A stretch of DNA of 64,000 nt from Enhydrobacter sp. (GTDB lineage: Bacteria > Pseudomonadota > Alphaproteobacteria > Reyranellales > Reyranellaceae), in assembly GCA_025808875.1 (NCBI GenBank), contig CP075528.1, positions 930,001 through 994,000 on the forward strand, written 5' to 3'. A program made the position numbers and the translations under genes. This document shows positions 59,283-64,000 of this stretch, one piece after another. The notes beneath the pieces are model-generated. The model saw only the letters and a list, made by a program, of their open reading frames with translations. It was not told the DNA's origin and searched no databases. Every line of letters begins with the position of its first letter. The first letter of the stretch is position 1.

Positions 59283-60827
59283 CTACGCACGCAATTTGAA
59301 GCGCTGGATCTTGCCGGTCGCCGTCTTGGGCAGCTCGGTCACGTACTCCACCCAGCGCGGATATTTGTAGGGCGCCAGGGTCTTCTTGCAGACCGCCATC
59401 AGTTCCTCGGTCAGCCCGGCGCTGCCGGTGCCGCCCTGTTTCAGCACGACGAAGGCCTTGGGTTTGATCAGGTCGTGCTCGTCGGCCTTGGGCACGACCG
59501 CGGCCTCGAACACCGCCGGGTGCTCGATCAGGCAGTTCTCGATCTCGATCGGCGAGCACCAGACGCCGCTCACCTTCATCATGTCGTCGCTGCGGCCGTC
59601 GTAGATGAAATAGCCGTCGTCGTCCTGGCGATAGGTGTCGCCGGTGTTCAGCCAGCCGCCGACCATGGTTTCGGCGGTCTTCTCCGGCTTGTTCCAGTAG
59701 TACTTGGCCGCCGATTCCGAGCGGATCCAGAGGCGGCCGCGCTCGCCCTTCGGCACCGGCGCGCCGTTCTCGTCGACGATCTTGACGTCATAGCCCGGCA
59801 CCGGCTTGCCCGACGTGCCCGGCCGGTAGTCGTCGAGGCGGTTGCTAATGAAGACGTGCAGGCACTCGGTCGAGCCGATTCCGTCGAGGATGATCGTGCC
59901 GGTCTTCTCCTTCCAGCGGCGGAAGATGTCGGCCGGGAGGGCCTCGGCGGCGGAGCTGCAGAAGCGCACACTCGAGAAATCGCAGGTGCGTTTCTCCAGG
60001 GTGGCCAGCATGCCGGCGTAGACGGTCGGCGCGCAGTAGAAGGCGGTCGGCCTGAAACGTTCGACCGTCTCAAAAATGACGTCGGGTGTCATGCGGCGGT
60101 CGTCCAGGATCGCGGTGCTGCCCGTCCACAGCGGGAAGGTCATGGCGTTGCCCAGGCCGTAGGCAAAGAACAGGCGGGCGACGGAGAAGCTCACATCGTC
60201 TTCCCGGATGCCCAGCACACGCACGCCGAACATCTCGCTCGTCACCACCATGTCGCGCTGGCAGTGCACGGCGCCCTTGGGCCGCCCGGTCGAGCCGGAA
60301 GAGTAGAGCCAGAAGCAATCGTCGGTCGGCGCGGCAAGCCTGGCCTCAAGCGACGATGAGGCCTTGGCGAGGTCGGCGAGGAACGAATCCACGGTGAGCG
60401 CCTCGACCGGCGCCTGCTTCAGCGCCGGCTCGACCTCGCCCGCAAACTCGGTCGAATAGATTACGCGCTTGCAGCCCGAATCCTCGAACATATAGGCATA
60501 GTCGGCGGCACGGAGCAGGGTGTTGAGGGGAGCCGGCACGATCCCGGCCTTGATGGCTCCCCAGAAGAGATAGAAGAACGCCGGACAGTCCTTCACCACC
60601 ATCAGCACGCGGTCGCCGGGCTTGAGCCCGGACGCCAGCAGCGCGTTGCCGGCGCGGTTCACGCGCTCGGCAAGCTGGGCGTAGGTCACCGTCTCCTGCG
60701 TGGTGACGATCGCAGCCTTGGCGCCGCGACCCTCACCCACGTGCCGATCGATGAACGGCGCTGCGACATTGAAACGATCAGGTAACCGGACCTTGTGGTC
60801 CGGACCGAACGAGACGCCAGTCGTCAT
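59283..60827 (-). CDS. bclA: Benzoate-CoA ligase
   Basis: 514-residue adenylate-forming enzyme that activates benzoate to benzoyl-CoA. P-loop LYSSGSTGRPKGAVHCQRD, then FFAYGLGNAMTFPLWTG and ILDGIGSTECLHVFISN of the aryl-CoA ligase type, hinge YDGRSDDMMKVSG and catalytic Lys in PKTATGKIQRFKL near the C-terminus. ATG at 60827 is set by GGAGG upstream. Sits between boxB and an importer gene, matching aerobic benzoyl-CoA clusters. Confidence 0.93.
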   Translation of the reverse strand: MTTGVSFGPDHKVRLPDRFNVAAPFIDRHVGEGRGAKAAIVTTQETVTYAQLAERVNRAGNALLASGLKPGDRVLMVVKDCPAFFYLFWGAIKAGIVPAPLNTLLRAADYAYMFEDSGCKRVIYSTEFAGEVEPALKQAPVEALTVDSFLADLAKASSSLEARLAAPTDDCFWLYSSGSTGRPKGAVHCQRDMVVTSEMFGVRVLGIREDDVSFSVARLFFAYGLGNAMTFPLWTGSTAILDDRRMTPDVIFETVERFRPTAFYCAPTVYAGMLATLEKRTCDFSSVRFCSSAAEALPADIFRRWKEKTGTIILDGIGSTECLHVFISNRLDDYRPGTSGKPVPGYDVKIVDENGAPVPKGERGRLWIRSESAAKYYWNKPEKTAETMVGGWLNTGDTYRQDDDGYFIYDGRSDDMMKVSGVWCSPIEIENCLIEHPAVFEAAVVPKADEHDLIKPKAFVVLKQGGTGSAGLTEELMAVCKKTLAPYKYPRWVEYVTELPKTATGKIQRFKLRA

Positions 60828-60895
60828 CGTCCCTTCGCCTCCCTTTGTCCTTCGGCTCTCGCCCGTCGCTCTTGTGGTGACGTTCCACGACATAC

Positions 60896-62314
<1,419 letters not shown>

Positions 62315-62325
62315 GATGGGTCTCC

Positions 62326-63990
62326 TCAAGCCCGCTTCCGGTCGTATTTGGATTGCTTGCCCGTGCCATAGAGCTTCAGCGCGCCCTCAGGGCCGGTGGC
62401 GTTGGGGCGCTGGAAGATCCAGTTCTGCCACGCCGAGAGGCGGGCGAAGATCTTGGTCTCCATGGTCTCCGGCCCGGCGAAGCGCAGGTTCGCCTCCATG
62501 CCGATCAGGCCGTCGGGCGAGAAGCCGGCGCGCTCCTCGATGGCGAGCCGCACTTCGTCCTCCCAGTCGATGTCGTCGGGGATGAAAGTGATGAGGCCGA
62601 GTTCCTCCGCGGCTTCGGCGTCGAGCGCTTCGCCGATCTCTTCCTTCAATTCGTCGACATGCGCGGGCTCGGCCAGGAAGCGTGTGGCGAGCCGCGTCAG
62701 GCCGTTGCCCATGGGGTAGGGGCCGAAATTCATGCTGGTCAACCGAATGGCGGCCGCCGGCTGGTTGGAGCCTGCGAAGGTGCCGTCCAGCATGTACGAA
62801 CGGTCGGCCGCCAGCACGAGTTCGAACAGCGAGCCGGCGAAGCAGGAACCCGGCTCGACCAGCGCGATCAGGCTACGCGAGCTGACATCGAGCCGCTTCA
62901 GCGTGCGCTTCCAGTAGAGCACGATCTCGCGCACCAGCCAGTGCGCGCTCTCCCTGGCGAGCAGCGCGTCATGGGCCTCGACCAGCGCGACGTCGCCCTG
63001 GCTCGCCAGCACCCAGGTGCCGATCTCGGTCTCGTTGAGCCGCAGATGCATCATCGCATCGTCAAGGTCGCGCGCCAGCGCCAGCGGCCAGAACGCCGCG
63101 CCTTGCGCCTGGATGCCGGCGGCGTCGGTGGGTGGCGCTCCGGCGGGACCATTCACGCGCAGGCGTGCGGCCCGCTGGGTGCGGTCAATCTCGACGCTGA
63201 GCGTGCCGTAGCGGATGGCGTCGCCGTCGATCGTGCGTTCGACCTGCGGCAGCGCGATCCCCTTGGCGTCGTTCGGTCGTTTCGACTTGGTCGCGATGTC
63301 CTCGGCAATCTTCCTGGTTTCGTCAGCGAGCTTGCTGGGCGGCACCAGCCTGTCGATCAACCGCCACTGCTGGGCGCGCTTGCCGCGCACGCCTTCTGCG
63401 GTGGTGCAGAAGAAGTCGGCGTGGTCGCGCCGCACCAGGCGCTTGTCGACCAGCCGCGTCAGGCCGCCGGTGCCCGGCAGCACGGCGAGCAGCGGCAGTT
63501 CGGGCAGCGACACGGCGCTCGAGCCGTCGTCGGCCAGTAGGATCTGCTCGCAGGCCAGCGCCAGCTCGTAGCCGCCGCCCGCGGCGATCCCGTTGATAGA
63601 GCAGATGTAGCTCTGCCCCGAGTTCTGCGAGGCATCCTCGATGGCCAGCCGCGTCTCGTTGGTGAACTTGCAGAAGTTCACCTTGTGGTCATGCGAGCTC
63701 AGCCCGAGCATGTTGATGTTGGCGCCCGAGCAGAAGATGCGATCGCGCTGGCTGCGGATCACCACGGCGCCGATTTCCGGATGCTCGAAGCGCAGGCGCT
63801 GCACCGCATCGGCGAGCTCGATGTCGACGCCGAGATCGTAGCTGTTGAGTTTCAGCTTGTAGCCGGGCCGCAGGCCGCCATCCTCGTTCACGTCCATCGT
63901 CAGATAGGCGACCGGTCCCTCGAAGGAGAGCTTCCAGTGGCGGTAGCGATCGGGCGATGTGCGGAAGTCGATGGGCGCGGCTTCAGCCAT
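62326..63990 (-). CDS. boxC: 2,3-Epoxybenzoyl-CoA dihydrolase BoxC
   Basis: 554 residues, twice the size of a normal crotonase as expected for BoxC. N-terminal crotonase-like half (VAYLTMDVNEDGG, IRSQRDRIFCSGANINMLG, NGIAAGGGYELALACEQILL) and a second half with EPGSCFAGSLFELVLAADRSYML. Opens the ring epoxide and releases formate. The C-terminus ends in GTGKQSKYDRKRA. Complete in the window; the start is ten bases from its end, and boxA or boxR would be expected just beyond. Confidence 0.96.
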   Translation of the reverse strand: MAEAAPIDFRTSPDRYRHWKLSFEGPVAYLTMDVNEDGGLRPGYKLKLNSYDLGVDIELADAVQRLRFEHPEIGAVVIRSQRDRIFCSGANINMLGLSSHDHKVNFCKFTNETRLAIEDASQNSGQSYICSINGIAAGGGYELALACEQILLADDGSSAVSLPELPLLAVLPGTGGLTRLVDKRLVRRDHADFFCTTAEGVRGKRAQQWRLIDRLVPPSKLADETRKIAEDIATKSKRPNDAKGIALPQVERTIDGDAIRYGTLSVEIDRTQRAARLRVNGPAGAPPTDAAGIQAQGAAFWPLALARDLDDAMMHLRLNETEIGTWVLASQGDVALVEAHDALLARESAHWLVREIVLYWKRTLKRLDVSSRSLIALVEPGSCFAGSLFELVLAADRSYMLDGTFAGSNQPAAAIRLTSMNFGPYPMGNGLTRLATRFLAEPAHVDELKEEIGEALDAEAAEELGLITFIPDDIDWEDEVRLAIEERAGFSPDGLIGMEANLRFAGPETMETKIFARLSAWQNWIFQRPNATGPEGALKLYGTGKQSKYDRKRA

Positions 63991-64000
63991 GGCGTTTCCT

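Overview
The window is a high-GC, gene-dense stretch of alphaproteobacterial chromosome. Support for that placement: a LexA box of the alphaproteobacterial type (GTTC-N7-GTTC) in front of an imuA-imuB-dnaE2 mutagenesis cassette, a ligase/exonuclease/helicase repair cluster, frequent GTG/TTG starts and 1-4 nt start/stop overlaps, and many CoA-thioester and ABC-uptake genes. A soil or water heterotroph of the Rhodospirillales/Hyphomicrobiales type (for example a Reyranella relative) would fit, but the genus is a guess. I see no rRNA, tRNA, insertion sequence, prophage or CRISPR array.

Layout. 1-2.3 kb: the 3' end of an LpxR-like lipid A deacylase gene, a DUF3309 peptide, Fe superoxide dismutase, bacterioferritin and its ferredoxin. 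2.6-5.3 kb: hotdog-fold thioesterases, a MaoC hydratase and a VOC protein, mostly translationally coupled. 5.3-9.0 kb: a membrane GT-C protein, a methyltransferase, an ArnC-like glycosyltransferase and an ArnE-like flippase subunit, which look like an envelope glycolipid cassette. 9.0-14.2 kb: two enoyl-CoA hydratases and a MaoC protein around a NitT/TauT-type ABC importer. 14.2-22 kb: ChaC-like cyclotransferase, DMT exporter, moaA, then ATP-dependent ligase, ligase-associated exonuclease and (divergent) ligase-associated helicase. 22-29.4 kb: a serine hydrolase, a small membrane protein behind a perfect FNR/FixK-type box, a small secreted protein, and the SOS-controlled dnaE2-imuB-imuA operon.

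29.5-39.3 kb: a Crp-family regulator, MmgE/PrpD protein, two metallo-beta-lactamase-fold proteins, histone-deacetylase-like/dienelactone-hydrolase/CoA-transferase operon, and an M20 amidohydrolase with a BenE-type transporter. 39.4-43.6 kb: a dispersed structured repeat, a CMD-family/HxlR divergent pair with tandem operators, a SorAB-type sulfite dehydrogenase, and a DUF1326-DUF2182 pair. 43.6-49.9 kb: RpiR regulator and a Liv-type ABC importer with an extra degenerate ATPase. 49.9-64 kb: one uninterrupted leftward run, boxC-boxB-bclA (aerobic benzoyl-CoA epoxidation pathway), a Liv-type importer, a Pot-type importer and an LLM oxidoreductase.

The main signals beyond gene calling are: (i) a two-copy intergenic repeat with a conserved hairpin core and covarying outer arms; (ii) the FNR-box gene of unknown function; (iii) a secreted protein appended to the SOS polymerase operon; (iv) an ABC ATPase lacking its helical/signature region; (v) tandem 32-bp-spaced operators between the CMD and HxlR genes; and (vi) hairpins that would bury the ribosome-binding sites of sodB and the DUF1326 gene.
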